NCBI GenBank assembly: GCA_958510875.1 | Contig: OY294067.1 | Coordinates: forward strand, 252,913,736 to 252,977,735 | Length of the DNA: 64,000 nt | Direction: 5' to 3' | From: Endomychus coccineus | Taxonomy: Eukaryota; Arthropoda; Insecta; Coleoptera; Endomychidae | Part shown: positions 33,016 through 45,900 of the stretch, piece after piece | How positions within the stretch are numbered: position 1 is the first letter of the stretch | How the letters are laid out: every line of letters begins with the position of its first letter | The notes under the pieces: generated by a model | The model's database searches: none | Told to the model about the DNA's origin: nothing | The model's input: only the letters and a program-made list of their open reading frames with translations | Program-made: the position numbers and the translations under genes

Positions 33016-33632
33016 TCCAGGCAGCTGTTTCGCTCTTCACATGAAGTCATCAACATAACGAGCCAGACAATGAAGCCACTGATCAACCATCTCCGGTAGA
33101 GGTAAGACTACAACCTTTGAAAATGTTTGAAGAAACTAGATGTTCCAACACCATCTGCCGGAAAGCAGATGTCCCACTGAGAATGTCATTGACAATGCCA
33201 CGCATTGATGAAACAGATCTTGGGATTCAAAGAATCGAAGGGGAAACAGTTGGAAATTCAACCGCCAGGTGAAAGCCCCGAAACAATCTTCGAAAATTTT
33301 TGGAGAACCTGTGTGTCCCAACACCATCTGCCGGAAAGTAGATGTCCCACTGGGAATGTTATTTACAATGCCATGCATCGGGATCGTCGTCTGGCAGTTG
33401 TATTTTCAACTGTTGCCCCGTCGATCCTTTGAATCATGAGATTTGTTTTACCAATGCGTGGCATTATGAATAATATTCTCAGTGGGATATCTGCTTTTCG
33501 GCAGACGGTGTTGGAAAATTAAATTAAATATCTTCGAAGGTGGTACTTATATCTCTACCGGAAATGGTTGATGAGTGACTTCATCGTCTGGCTCGTTCCA
33601 CTGATGAGCTCATGAGAAGAGCTGTCTGGAAC
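33016..33632. mobile_element. Foldback element with TA flanks, ends GTTCCAGGCAGCTG
   Basis: TA at 33014-33015 and 33633-33634. The ends GTTCCAGGCAGCTG and CAGCTGTCTGGAAC (imperfect) are inverted, as are CATCTCCGGTAGAG (about 33088) and CTCTACCGGAAATGG (about 33555), and inner blocks around CATCTGCCGGAAAGC with CAGATGTCCCACTG, which also occur as direct repeats at about 33150 and 33320. Non-coding. A diverged relative lies near 37110-37270. Confidence 0.75.
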
Positions 33633-34044
33633 TAACAGACTGTTCAAACTGAAGAACCAAAACTTTGTCTATTGATTCTAACACGAAATGTGCTTGTATT
33701 TTACTTTGCATTATTAAAAGTTTGATTTTCTTCAAACAGGTATTACAAAGTACTTTGTCACCGAATGACAAATAGCATATTATAAATTCAGTTGTAATTT
33801 TTTTTCGCCATTAAACAGATTCATAAATATCTCAAAATGTGCGCCTTACAAACATAAAAAAGTGAGTATTTTACAACTTATTGGTATTAGTAAAACTAAA
33901 AAATTTAATTTCTTTTTCAACTCCCATTCATCAATTTATAGTGAATTTTATGTAAAATTACATTATCAAACATTTGTAGTATTAGACGAAATGAATGAAT
34001 TATAAGACATTTTCGTATTTTCATGCAGATATACGGCTTATGAA

Positions 34045-34640
34045 CATACGAAGCAGGGATGTTCACCCTTTAAGGGTGAAAATGGGTTTAAAAGTAACCA
34101 TATAAATATACTTTTATTGTGTAAAATTTAATTCTGAACACTTTTTGTGGCTTGATAGTATTTATTTTGAATAAAATATTTATAGCCCCCCTACCCACCC
34201 TATGCAAAAATCCTACTAGTACAGAGGGATGTTCACCCCCTTAGTGTGTTAAGGGGTATGTAAGTGACCATACAAACTTATTTATATTGTACAAATAACT
34301 CAAGACATAATGATTTGTATTATATATGAGCTTTATAATTTATGATGATTTTTCGTGATAAAATGTGAAATTTCGATGCAGCATGTGACTTTACCCCCAC
34401 CCCTTGGATAGGGTGCAGAATGAAGGGATGTTCTTCAAATATAATGTTCACGTGTTTTTATATAACCATGTAACCCTAGTTACATGGAAAAATCCGGCTC
34501 TTTTACGAAATAAGTAGGGATGTTCATCCTCTCAAGGTAAAAAGGGGTTGAAAGTGAACATATGAATATACTTTTATTACGTAAATTTGAATTCTAAACA
34601 CTTTTTGTGTCTTGTCAATTTGTCCTGAAACCAATAGAAT
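34045..34640. repeat. Diverged tandem repeats around AGGGATGTTCA
   Basis: AGGGATGTTCA or AGGGATGTTC appears at about 34053, 34227, 34425 and 34517. Three copies are followed by a GGGTGAAAATGGG-like or AAAGGGGTTGAAAG stretch, then AACCATATAAATATAC or similar; ATTCTGAACACTTTTTGTG and ATTCTAAACACTTTTTGTG end two units. Unit spacing varies from 90 to 200 bp. Confidence 0.6.
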
Positions 34641-34899
34641 GGTCCGAAAATGCATTTAAAATTTAAGGAACTCGAATTCAGAATTTTTTGTATCTTGAAA
34701 TTTTTCTCTAAAATCAAAATCATGGCTGCAAATGGCAATTTTAGATTTGCAGCGTGGGGGTAACTGAACTAAGAGGTCGGCTAAGGGGTGGTTGGTGAGT
34801 GGTGATATATGATTAATAAAAATAAGGTATGCAAAATTGAATTCTAAACACTTTTGGATCCTTGGTATTTTTCTCTAATATCATCAGTTACTCTACAAA

Positions 34900-35160
34900 A
34901 TGCATTTTAAAATTTTAACCCCCAATTTTGTAGCAGCCATCTTGAATTTTCAAATTTTCGTAATCGCTGAACCCTCAAAACCCCTGTATGTAAATTTGAA
35001 GGAATTCGTTGAAGAACTCAGCGAAATAGAAAATGGGGTTGCTAATAACCCCTCTAGCAAAAAGAAGGGGTGCGACCGCCAAAATCTAAAGGTTTATTGG
35101 TTCAATAATGAAGCGAATGCAAAAGGTTTCATTCAAATCCATCCCATTACAAAAAAATAA
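34900..35160 (+). other. 86-codon open frame within repeat-rich sequence, unknown
   Basis: It starts inside the repetitive stretch (ILTPNFVAAILNF) and continues KPLYVNLKEFVEELSEIENG. I recognise no family. It may be a fragment of a mobile-element protein or chance. Confidence 0.2.
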
Positions 35161-35821
35161 GAGGTTCTTGCATTCATTTCCTCTACTATAGTGAGATCAT
35201 CGAATTCAGAAAGCCGTGTTCGCCGGATCATGAGACCTCAGAATTCGTTTTGTTCCAACGTCCTAACGAATGCCCAACTTTGGCGTCCTCTGGTGCGAGA
35301 ACTGCGAATCCTAGGAAACAATTGTTCCGACATCAATTATTACCCGTTATGCTGTATATAACTTTTTTACATACCTTTGCCTGGAAATGTATAAAATGCA
35401 AACAAAAATTATTGGTTGAAAATTTTCAACTTTTTTGTTCTTAAATTGTTTAATAATTGGCATATCAAGAAAGCGCATTATAATTTTTGTAGATAATTTT
35501 ATTTTCTTCTTAAATGCCCTTACACCTCTTTTGCTGAAATGAAGAATAAATGAGTTATTCACAAAAAACGAACTCACCCCTTAAACCAAGACGGCGCCTT
35601 GTCCCAAAGGGTGGTGCACCGCCTTTTCAGATATAAACTTGTCTCTGACACCCACCCCCCAACAGTACTAAAAAAATGCGATTTAGAATTTTCATTCACA
35701 ATTATTTATAATACGTATTGATCACTTCATGTGATGCCGGCCCTGCACCGCTGTTGCCAAGCAACATAAAACAAACAAAACACCATTTTGAGTATCTTAT
35801 GAAAAGTAAACAGTGAAAATC

Positions 35822-36958
35822 ATGCCAAACTCACAGGTATCATAATTCATTTTAAAATTTTCTCTTTGAAAACACTTGCTTTGCAGGTAATTGAAATGGT
35901 AGAAATCAATTCTCCATCTAATACAAAGCAGATGAACATAAGAAGGGACAGTAAAGTGCATTCGCCTATAATTCACAGTGTTTCAAGTAGAGGAGAAAGT
36001 GACATTTCAAATATATTCTTAGTTAAACCATCATTTATTCCAAAATCGCAAAATCGAAATCATCAACCTGCAGATAAAATACCTAATTATGGAACGACAT
36101 CGGATATTCAAGATATTTCTGACTCATCTGATGATTTTATTAATAAACTTTCTTTCATCGAAAGCCCTAGTAAAACTGAATCGAGATCCTACAAAGATAA
36201 AATCAAGAACAGATTTCGAGCGATAAAAGAAAATGCTGGTAAATCATCCTTCAAGGCAAACTTCAAGACTACAACTAAGAGATTTATAATGGAAAGCATT
36301 AGAAGTGAGAACAGCAACATTGATGCGGAACTTCTCTCGCTCAGGAATAATTTGGACTCAAAGAAAGGAAACCGTCCGTCGAGAATTTGCGTATCGAACT
36401 TTTTTACTGCCGAATTATCTGCAAATCAGGTAAGAAACTGTTAAATCGGATTAGTCCAGGCATTTAAAGGAATTTTTTTGTCCGAGTTTCGGCAAGTTCT
36501 AATTTTGTTGTATTCTTATGTATTTGACGCACTGAACACGATAGTAGTTTAGTAGTTTACATTTGGATTAATTCTGTGCTCGAAAAACTATGTCCATTTT
36601 GCAAGTTGTATGAAAAAATGTTTAAAACGAAAGTTGTTGGAAAAGTTAATACCCAATTTTTGACTCGTCGTGGGCCCAAGATGTGTGATTTAGTGTGTTC
36701 CCTAGCATATTGAAAAATGTAATTCCTCCTTAAATGACTGGACCAGATGGATCAACGAAAAAAATTAATTTACTTATTTTAGGCGAGAGTCGCTGACAAT
36801 GAAGAGGAGGCTAATGCTTCAACTAATATACAAATTTTGAAATCTACGGAACGGTTAATTGAAGACGATAAAAATGATGTCGTGAAATATGAATATCCAG
36901 AACGATTAAAACTGATTGTTGCCATGTCCGAAAAAGAATTATTGTATCACCCAAGCAG
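35822..36958 (+). CDS. CC2D2A: CC2D2A exons 1-3
   Basis: Exon 1 codes only for MPNSQ and is followed by a 50-nt intron; exon 2 is a Ser/Lys-rich, probably disordered region (residues 6-186); exon 3 adds an acidic stretch ending in MSEKELLYHPS. The 353-nt intron 2 contains a GTCCAGG-clan MITE. Confidence 0.8.
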
Positions 36959-39900
36959 GTAATTTAATTGTTTATTAATAGTTCTTGACCGTTGACTAGA
37001 AACTAAAGTACACATTTATTTACATGAAATTGGGAGTCATCAACTAGTCACATTCTAAGGGGAGCGTATGAATATACACCGTGTTAAAACTGGTGGCAAA
37101 CAGTGTCCCCGCCTCCCTCTTTTCTTTCCAACACCATCACGATGTTGGCTGCCCACCGCTTCCGTAACGTTATAGACAATGCGTTGTTCATTTATATTTA
37201 CAATCATTGTTCTGGACAGCTGTTTCACTCTTTTCGCATAGTAGTTCAGCTAATGACTGTAAAAATGGGATATTACCAGCGAATCGTTTGAACTGCCACC
37301 GATTCTTATGAAATTTTGGGAAGATTTGGGGAATGGAATGAATTTTTGTCGTCCCAAGGTGAAGTATTTTCTTGGGTAACGGATGCCACTCCATCTCGTG
37401 GGAGAAACCTTTGAAATTCGATATGACCCCAGGAATAAATGGAGTTATGAATTCTAAGTAAAAAAGATTCCGTACACTGAGTTATTTACGGTTGAAGTTG
37501 TACATTTTCGGTGAAAAATAGGTAAGATTTTATAAATTTTATCTAAAAGAGTTATGACAAGCATTGCAGGCAATGAACAAATAAAGTTGAGATTTCAGAC
37601 ATCTCTGTAGGAGCAATATTGACCGAGTGATCTAGTAATAGTGATCAAAAGCAAATGTGGAAAGGTGATCTCTGTCACTCTGCAAGAAATATTAGACCCA
37701 GTACTAGGCTGTTGTGAGGGTACAAATGTCTATTATCCCCCAAAAACAGTTAATGCCCTTCGCTGGACAATTTAAGACGACCCACCATACTGGGTGAAAC
37801 TATATTATTTTCGGAAAAGTTGAAATGTTCATATGGGTAGACCTAGATAGAAAGGTAATAAGGACCTGCCATTTGGATAATACAATCCTCAGGGCAAGAA
37901 TGGACATGCGGGCGCATATGTGGAAAATCTTGGGGTGCTGGCCTCAAACCAATTTACTCGCTGGACGTCATGCTAGCTTATGGTGCCATAGTCTGGTGGT
38001 CGAAGGCATTACACCGAACGACCATCATAGCAAAGCTCACTAGCTTACAGAGACAAGCATACTATTATTATTATCAAAATCCTACTTGACTTACCTCCTC
38101 TTCACATCCATTTGGAATGAGAGCCCAGTTGAGCAATATATAGGTTTACGCAAGTAACCGCTGCCAGGTCGCAAGTAGTGCTACTGGAAGACCTAGAAAG
38201 TTACAGTATTCTGGTGGTGATCTCAGACATCATACTCACTATCAAAGTCAACCTCCTCTTCCCAGAAAGAGATGAATGGATTTGGAATTTAACCGACCTA
38301 CTAAGAATGAACATCCATCTGTTGGTGAACAGATGGCTCCAAATCTGGAATACACGAAAACCGTAAACTGAATTTATGCGACTTTCAAAGCGATTGGTTC
38401 CTACGTAGCAATTCTAGAAGGGTATGGAAATGTCAAAATCTGTTGCATACCCAGACAACAAGAAGAAACTGACTCTGATCTGGATAGCCGGCCATTCGGA
38501 GAATGAAAGAAATGAGGCAGCATACTTTCTAGCCAGTGAGGGTACAGTCTCAAAATTTATCGTACCAGAACTACAACTAGTGCTTACTGAATCTGCAAGC
38601 ACAGCTACAATAGCTACTTAATCTTGGACTAAAAGTAGAATAATTTAGTCCTGGCAAGCCTTAGCCCACTCTAAAGCGTTTATTATAAACCCTTCGAAAA
38701 CAAGCTAGAGGAAACCTACGTACTCTAATCGATCTATACTTACACATGACACTGTCGCTTAATATATAGTAATGAGGATAATAAAACAGCGGAACAAAAC
38801 TTCAACCAGCAAGACCGTCGGGTTTATTAAAAAAAGCTGAACTTGCTGGGTGAACTATAATTAGAGGTCCATATACAAGAAATCAAAACCTAAGAGACAG
38901 ATTTAAAATAAAGCGCCATTTTCCTTCATTTTAGAAAAATCGTGAATATAGAAAATAAGATATGCGAAGAAGAGGTAAGATTTTTAGAGGAAGAAGGTTT
39001 GTACGTTAATAAAAGTCCAACAGTACCAATTTCTTGCATCAACATGATTGAAGCTAGATTATCAGCTACTGAGAATAAGTGAGTAACTTTTTAATCCCAT
39101 GATGTTGTCAAACATATTTTTCTGATTTAAAAATCATTCATGATTACTTAAAATTAAAATTGTATATCGCCCCTAAATCGATATAGTATTGAGTGTCTGC
39201 CGATGGGAATGCCTACTGTTAGTCCAGGCTATGAACCGGAAAATAATTAAAAAAGAAACCTCTTGGAAACCCCAACCCCACCCATTGGGGCGAAAATGGC
39301 CCGAAATCTCCAAGTCTTCAATTGTACTTTCTACAAAAAAAGGTATTTTGGCATTTCGAATGCACCAAGGGGGTTTTTAGGTCGCTGAATACGATTCCGA
39401 AGCCAGATTTACTCCGAAGTAATTTTAAAATGCAAAAATAATAAAAATTTAGAAGCGTTTCAAATTAGCCATTTTTGCAAACTTCCCACCTCTACGATGA
39501 TATTCGAGTAAATCTGGCTTCGGAATCGTATTGAGGGACCCAAAAAAACCCCTTGGTGTATTCGAAATGCCTAAAACACGTAAATTGCAAAATAACATAG
39601 GGGTGCAAAATTGGCCAATTTTGTCGATTTTACCACCCCTACGATGGATTTCAAGTAAATATGGCTACGGATTCGTGTTCAGCGACCCAAAAAAACCCCT
39701 AGGTGCACTCGAAATGCAAAAATACCTTTTTTGTAGAAAATACAATTCAAGACTTGGACATTTCTGGCCATTTTCGCCCCCAATGGGTGGGATTGGGGTT
39801 CCCAAGAGGTTTTAAGGTGTATGAATGATCCTGAGAACCTCCTGAAGCTAATGCAAAAAAAATTTTTGATTCGAACTTACATGTTTTTTTTTTGTATTAT

Positions 39901-42900
39901 AGCTAAAATCCCGGTTCACAGCCTGGACTATGTATCTCCACTGCGCAATTCACACTCGATACACGCATATCCACTGTAAATGGTGACAAAGCCTTCTACA
40001 TTGTTTCCGTAAGAGCATCTCCAGTTGACATTACGACCATAAATCGATCAATCAAAACGGGGGCGGACAAGTCCGGAGCATTCAGACCGCTTGATTGGGT
40101 CCATTGTGCGCCCCTTGATATAAGAATCAGTCCAGCAGGCTTAAGGCAGTGCCGAAGCTAAGATTTTGTATGAACTGATATCTCTTATGGCTTCAAGTGG
40201 CATATATGTGTTGCCGAGGTCTTGTATAAGCCAGTGCTGTACATTCTGCTAGGATGTGAGAGGCAGTTTCATCCGCCTCTCCACATCTACTACAAGTTGG
40301 GTCTTCAACAATGCCTATTGTGTGTAGATGTTTATTCAGATTACACAGGCTTAGACCAGCCAGCCGATACGCCGTACCTGCGGCATCTGTTTTGATATGG
40401 AGCTGTAGAGGGACGATCTCCACCAGAACCTTCCGAGCCCTAGTGGGGACGGTCCTTATAGCCTTTAGTTGGCTTTGTCCAGCTCCAGACGGGACAGAAC
40501 CGTTTCTGTCGCCGGCCACCGCACGACGGCTGCGTAGGTTATGATTGGACGGATCATGGCCGTGTAGATCCAGTGCAGAACCTGTGGCCGTAGACCCCAC
40601 GTGTTCGCGATGGCCTCCTGCATGTTCATAACGAACTTCACTCGGGTTTCCAGGTGCATTTTCCAACTCAGTTTAGCATCGAGCATAACTCCAAGACACT
40701 TCGCAGAGCCTTTCATGTGCAAGGACTTTCCTAACCGACTGGTAGGGATTCCAGTTTCCGTCTCCTCGTGAAAAAAACAACTTCGGCCTGGCACCAGCGA
40801 GCCACGATGGCAAGTGCAGTGTTTTGAAGCTCACACACGTGTCTTCCGACAGTCACAGCTGCCAAGTCGTCTGCGTAGGCTTGGGTGTGAAACCCAGCCT
40901 CATTCAGCTCGACCAACAAGCCGTCCACCACTAGGCACCAAAGGACCGGTTTCAGTACTCCTGATGGCACCTTCGGGTGACGTGTGTACATGCGACGCTG
41001 CCGTTATCAGTATCTGCGAGAGCATGGTCTTGATCCACCTGACCAAGGTGTGATCGATTCCGTGCATCTCCCCAGAATGACACATGGACTCGAAGGAGGT
41101 ATTGTCGAACGCCCCTTCTATATCCAGGAAAACGCTTATGGCGCTCTATCGGAGACTAATAGCTCCTTCGATTAGGACCATGCTGCGTCATCATGCATAT
41201 GGGTTTCTAGTTACTTAATAAATGTATAAAGGCCCTTAGTCAGATTTAAGATTCAAGCAGACAGCTACGGAGCGGTCTCATTAATCATATTAATCTTTAT
41301 ATGCTTTTCCAGAAAATGGTTCAATTGTGAAGGTAAAATGGATATTATTGAGAATCCGGCCAAAACAATTTCGGAAAGGCCAAATAAAAATCTCGATAAC
41401 GACTTGACTGTCATGACGAATCCAACAATCGATCATGCTGCGTTCGAAGAAATAGTAATAGTAAAGCAAAACATACTGGAACTGCATATAAGGAAACTGA
41501 AATTTACTCATCACCCACTTTTTAGCTTAGAACATGTTCTCGAGCAACAACTCTTGAGTGTTTGTGAACAATATGAACACATGATGGTAAATAATACATT
41601 AAAAAAAATAAGTAATCGTTTAGATGCAACTAGACACGTTCTTTTTAATATTCAAAAAACATCAAAATCGAGCGGTGATGAAACTAACGAGAAGTATTCA
41701 AACTATAGGAAAGAGATTAAATATTTAAGAGAGTTACATTTTAAACAAGGCAAAACCGAAAGGCAGTTATTGAGATCTAGTTTAGAGATTTGGAAAAACA
41801 TTAAAAAAATACGAATAAGAAATGGTTTTTCCTCCACAAAAATTAAGCTCATAATTAATAAAGAAAGAACAAACGTAGATAATGAGAAGGAATTTCTAGA
41901 AACAAGATTACAATTAGCTTTTCAGGAGTTGATTGAAGATTATAAAGAAGAATATTCAGCAAAAGTCAAACAATATAAAAAAGATTTGAGAGCATGGAAT
42001 GAAAGTAATAAATCGGAAAGCGATAAAGGAGTTTTAGATTCACCAAAGAAACCTGACTATAATATAAATGAGGATCGTATTATGGAAGATCTCAAGATCT
42101 GTTTTCGGGAGTCGTTCAAAACACCTGAAGAACCAGTCATCCGCTTTGTCCTCACTAATGACAACGATGTATCAAAAATAGTGACCTGTAGCCAAGAAAT
42201 TTTAAGGAGGAATGCAGTTCAAGCATCCAAAATACATATCAAAGTAATTTGTAACAAACTGGAAGTTTGCAAATTGAAACCCACTCATTTGAATGACGAT
42301 TTCTGTTGCAATATCAACGAAAAAATATCCATTTTATTAACAAACGTACCTACGTTTATTACTATCGAAATAATTGAAAATGCCAATCTTTTGCAAAAAC
42401 GAAAAATTTGTGAAGTTAATTTGAACTTGCCATCATTAGCTAAAAGAAATTCTAATCATAGTCCCACGAAGGAATCGTTTGAGAAATCAGAAATTATCCA
42501 TTATAGACATTGCGCCGTTGGAAGTGGAGTTCAGTATAAAAATGAATTGGAAAAAAACGATTTACATACCACAAGTGATACTTTCGAATTGAATACATCC
42601 GGTTATATTTATTTTAATGCATGGTGGGAAAAAGCAACGCAAGAAGTGGTTGATGGTGGTGGAGACGCCCAGTTTTCTGATGTTATGGACGATATTATTG
42701 ACAAAAATGGTGCTTTGCAAGTAAACAAATTGTCCGAATGGGTGAAACAGAATAAACCAGATCCACAGGATCCGAAAAATTCGATTTTATACGAATATAT
42801 TAATGAATGTAATCAAGATGTATCTTTTCTAAATAGAAAAAAATATTTCAGGTAAATATCAGCATACAATTAAGTTTACACCATCATCCTTTTCGGTTAT

Positions 42901-45900
42901 TTTTGTTAGTACGAAGATAGAAATGCTCTTTGAAGCTGGTAGAAATATTAGTTAATCCACATAACATTTATCACAATCATTAGTCTGGATTTTATAATAT
43001 ACCCGATTTATAAAGATCTGAAATTTTACTAAACCTGTTACACATTAAGGATTATAATTTAATTTTAGATTTGCACTTAACTACAGGTTTAACATTCTCT
43101 CTTGAATGGTGAATGCATTAGTTTACTAGCGAAGTTGGTAAATTACATTAACTTCTTCCCAGCAAACCAAACGCAGTCGGCAAACGGTATTGTAGTGGCG
43201 AGCGAACTAACAGTTGATATACCGAATTCAATTTTCAACCTGCATCGGCGGTTCTGGCCGAGGTGAGAAAGCCTCCGGTAATGCATTTGCTGCCCGATTT
43301 CTAAACTCCAAGCGGCAAGTTTTTTTACGGGTTAGTTTGTTTTAATATCTATACATTTATGGTAATAGTAGGTTAGTAGATTATTTGAAAGTTTGGTTGA
43401 TTGATGTTCCTTCTTTATATATTATTAAAGTGGTGGGAGGAACGGTGCTTGCCTATTAGCAGCTCGTCACGTCAGTAGCGTAGCTAATTCCCATTCCCCC
43501 CCTCCTCCGCATATAAACTCTTTGCGCCCCTTCCTATTTCTAAAAAAAGGAAAATAACAAGTCTACTTTGAATTTTAACTAAAAATAATCAACAAATTTA
43601 GATTATTAAAAATAATTTGTTATTTACACGTAATTAATAGTATATCTTATAATATAAAGTATTTTTGCAGAACTCGACATTTTGATTTTCTCGTGCGCCC
43701 TTACAGACGTGCCCCCCCCCCTCGTACCGCGGGATTTGCGGGAACGTTATCTACGTCACTGCGTCACGTGGTACATTACGCCATCCACTATTTTCTAGTT
43801 GTTCGGTGTTTACCATGCATGTTGGTGTTTGTCGTGTTTGTGAATAATATTTGTTAATTATATTGATATAATAAAATAAAACTCTTTTACTTTGTTTTTT
43901 ATCATATATATTATAGAAACAAATAGTGACTACAGTTTCGACATTATGTACATTGTATACATTAGTATCGTTTGAAGATGGCACGCTAGGTCACGATTTG
44001 TTTCTATAATATACAGGACCGTTCCAACCTGGTCGAGCGACGTCGTGCAAATGTGATCACAGCGCCTTTTTTAGGGCATATATTTTTTGAATTTTATACG
44101 ATTTTATATTATGTACATTCAACATAATCGCTAGACGCTAATTGTTAAATAATACAAGTGTGAAGCAAAAATAAACATTTTATTACCAAACAAAAAATAA
44201 ACATTTTTTGAACAAGAAATAGTTACCTAATCTAAATAACCTAAATAAAACTCAATAAAGCTATAATAACCACTAAATAAAAGTAGCTTTACGCGCTTTC
44301 TTTCTGAAAAATTCAGAAATAAGATCAGTCACATTTATATTGTCCAACAAATCACTTTCAATCGATATGATTGCCAAATTATCGAGCCGCTGTAACCAGA
44401 AAGTTTCTTTTTACCTTCAGACATCTAAAAAAATAATACCACAATTACCACATGACATTTTGTGTTGGGGGTTTGTTGAATCTAATTAATTTATAATTAC
44501 GAATTATTAAGATCTGGATCTACATTACCTACCTTAACTTTTATTTTATACTTATAACTTATACTTTTAAGTTTTATCTTCCAAAAAAGAACAAAACTTC
44601 AAATAAGAAATAGGTATAACTTTTTAGCTGATGCGAGATGCGATTTACTCTATTGCTTAAGACTAAAGCCAATGCCATAGATAACTCTACTACCGGTACT
44701 AGTGTCAATTTGTGCCAATGCACAAATGAAAATGATCTCACTGCAATACTCGCTTGGCCAGACAAAAATGAACTTGTGAAACATAGGAACTAGGAAATAT
44801 AGTGCGGGCGCACGGCGATTAGTAATAGAACAAAATATGCAATAGGTCGGGACCAAGCAACTTAAAGAAGTCATGTTTGACTCTATAGATAATAATAATA
44901 ATAATACATTTTATAAATTATTTATTTAAATATTATTACTTATTTCCTTCTTGTGTTTAATCTTAATTCTAGCATACTCTAACTGATTTTTCAGACAGTG
45001 GTAAAAATAAAAAAATATCTTCGGCGCCTTTTTATTTTATTATATCAATATGATAAATTACCAAAATTAATGGCTTCTACCATTGAATTTGTTAATTATA
45101 AATCGTCAATATTATAATTATCATTTCTTGATAGATTTTTCTTTCTGACTCATCCATTTTAACCACACGTACAAAAAAAATGCACATATATAAAATAGAT
45201 TCAATTTCAGATATACAGGTTTCAGTTACTGCATATAATTTACTGTGTAAATTAATAAGTATCTTACGTTCTACAAATAAAACTATTTTTGATATTTTTT
45301 AAAAATTATGGAGTTTGCCTCCAAAAAAAGTATAAGACAAGAGGGGTGTTTGATTGCCGCTCAAATACAATGCACCTGAGGATATTTTTCCCTTACACCT
45401 ACATGGGGAGCTCCAGAGCAAAGGCTTTCAAATGCGTTTGCTGATGATACTTGACACATTTAGCTGTTTTGAAACACATCATTCGGTATTTGGCATTATA
45501 CTTCAAATTTACCCAAAGATAAAATTTAATAGTAGTAGTAAAGAAGTAGAGCATTTAAAATAATTAACAAAATAATAAATAATAAGGGTCTGAAAAAGTT
45601 TCATTGTAGGTATATATAGTGCTAAGATTTTATACTTAATTTTTATTTTTTTTAGATGCTTAAATAAACACTCTAAACATTATCTAGGTGTCACGTGAAC
45701 TTATAAAAAATAGATATTTTTTTATTTTGTACTTGTCTTCTTACTTATGAATCTTTTATATGCAATTGAAAAACTTATAATGATTCACGAATCACTTGCA
45801 CGAAATTTCTTCAAGTTTTTGTATTGCTTCAGAATGAAATTTAAAATTTTTAGTAACTTGTATACGCGTTTTCAGCTCTTTGACAAAAATGATGGCAAAA

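Noticed and set aside
33600..33632. CTGATGAGCTCATGAGAAG as a hammerhead ribozyme
   Set aside because: The CTGATGA core is there, but no GAAA follows the short stem in the right place. The sequence is explained as the terminus of the foldback element.
41338..41340. ATG at 41338 as the start of a separate gene
   Set aside because: The frame is open upstream to a good acceptor at 41311-41312 and the extra residues (KKWFNCEGK) fit CC2D2A directly after exon 4.
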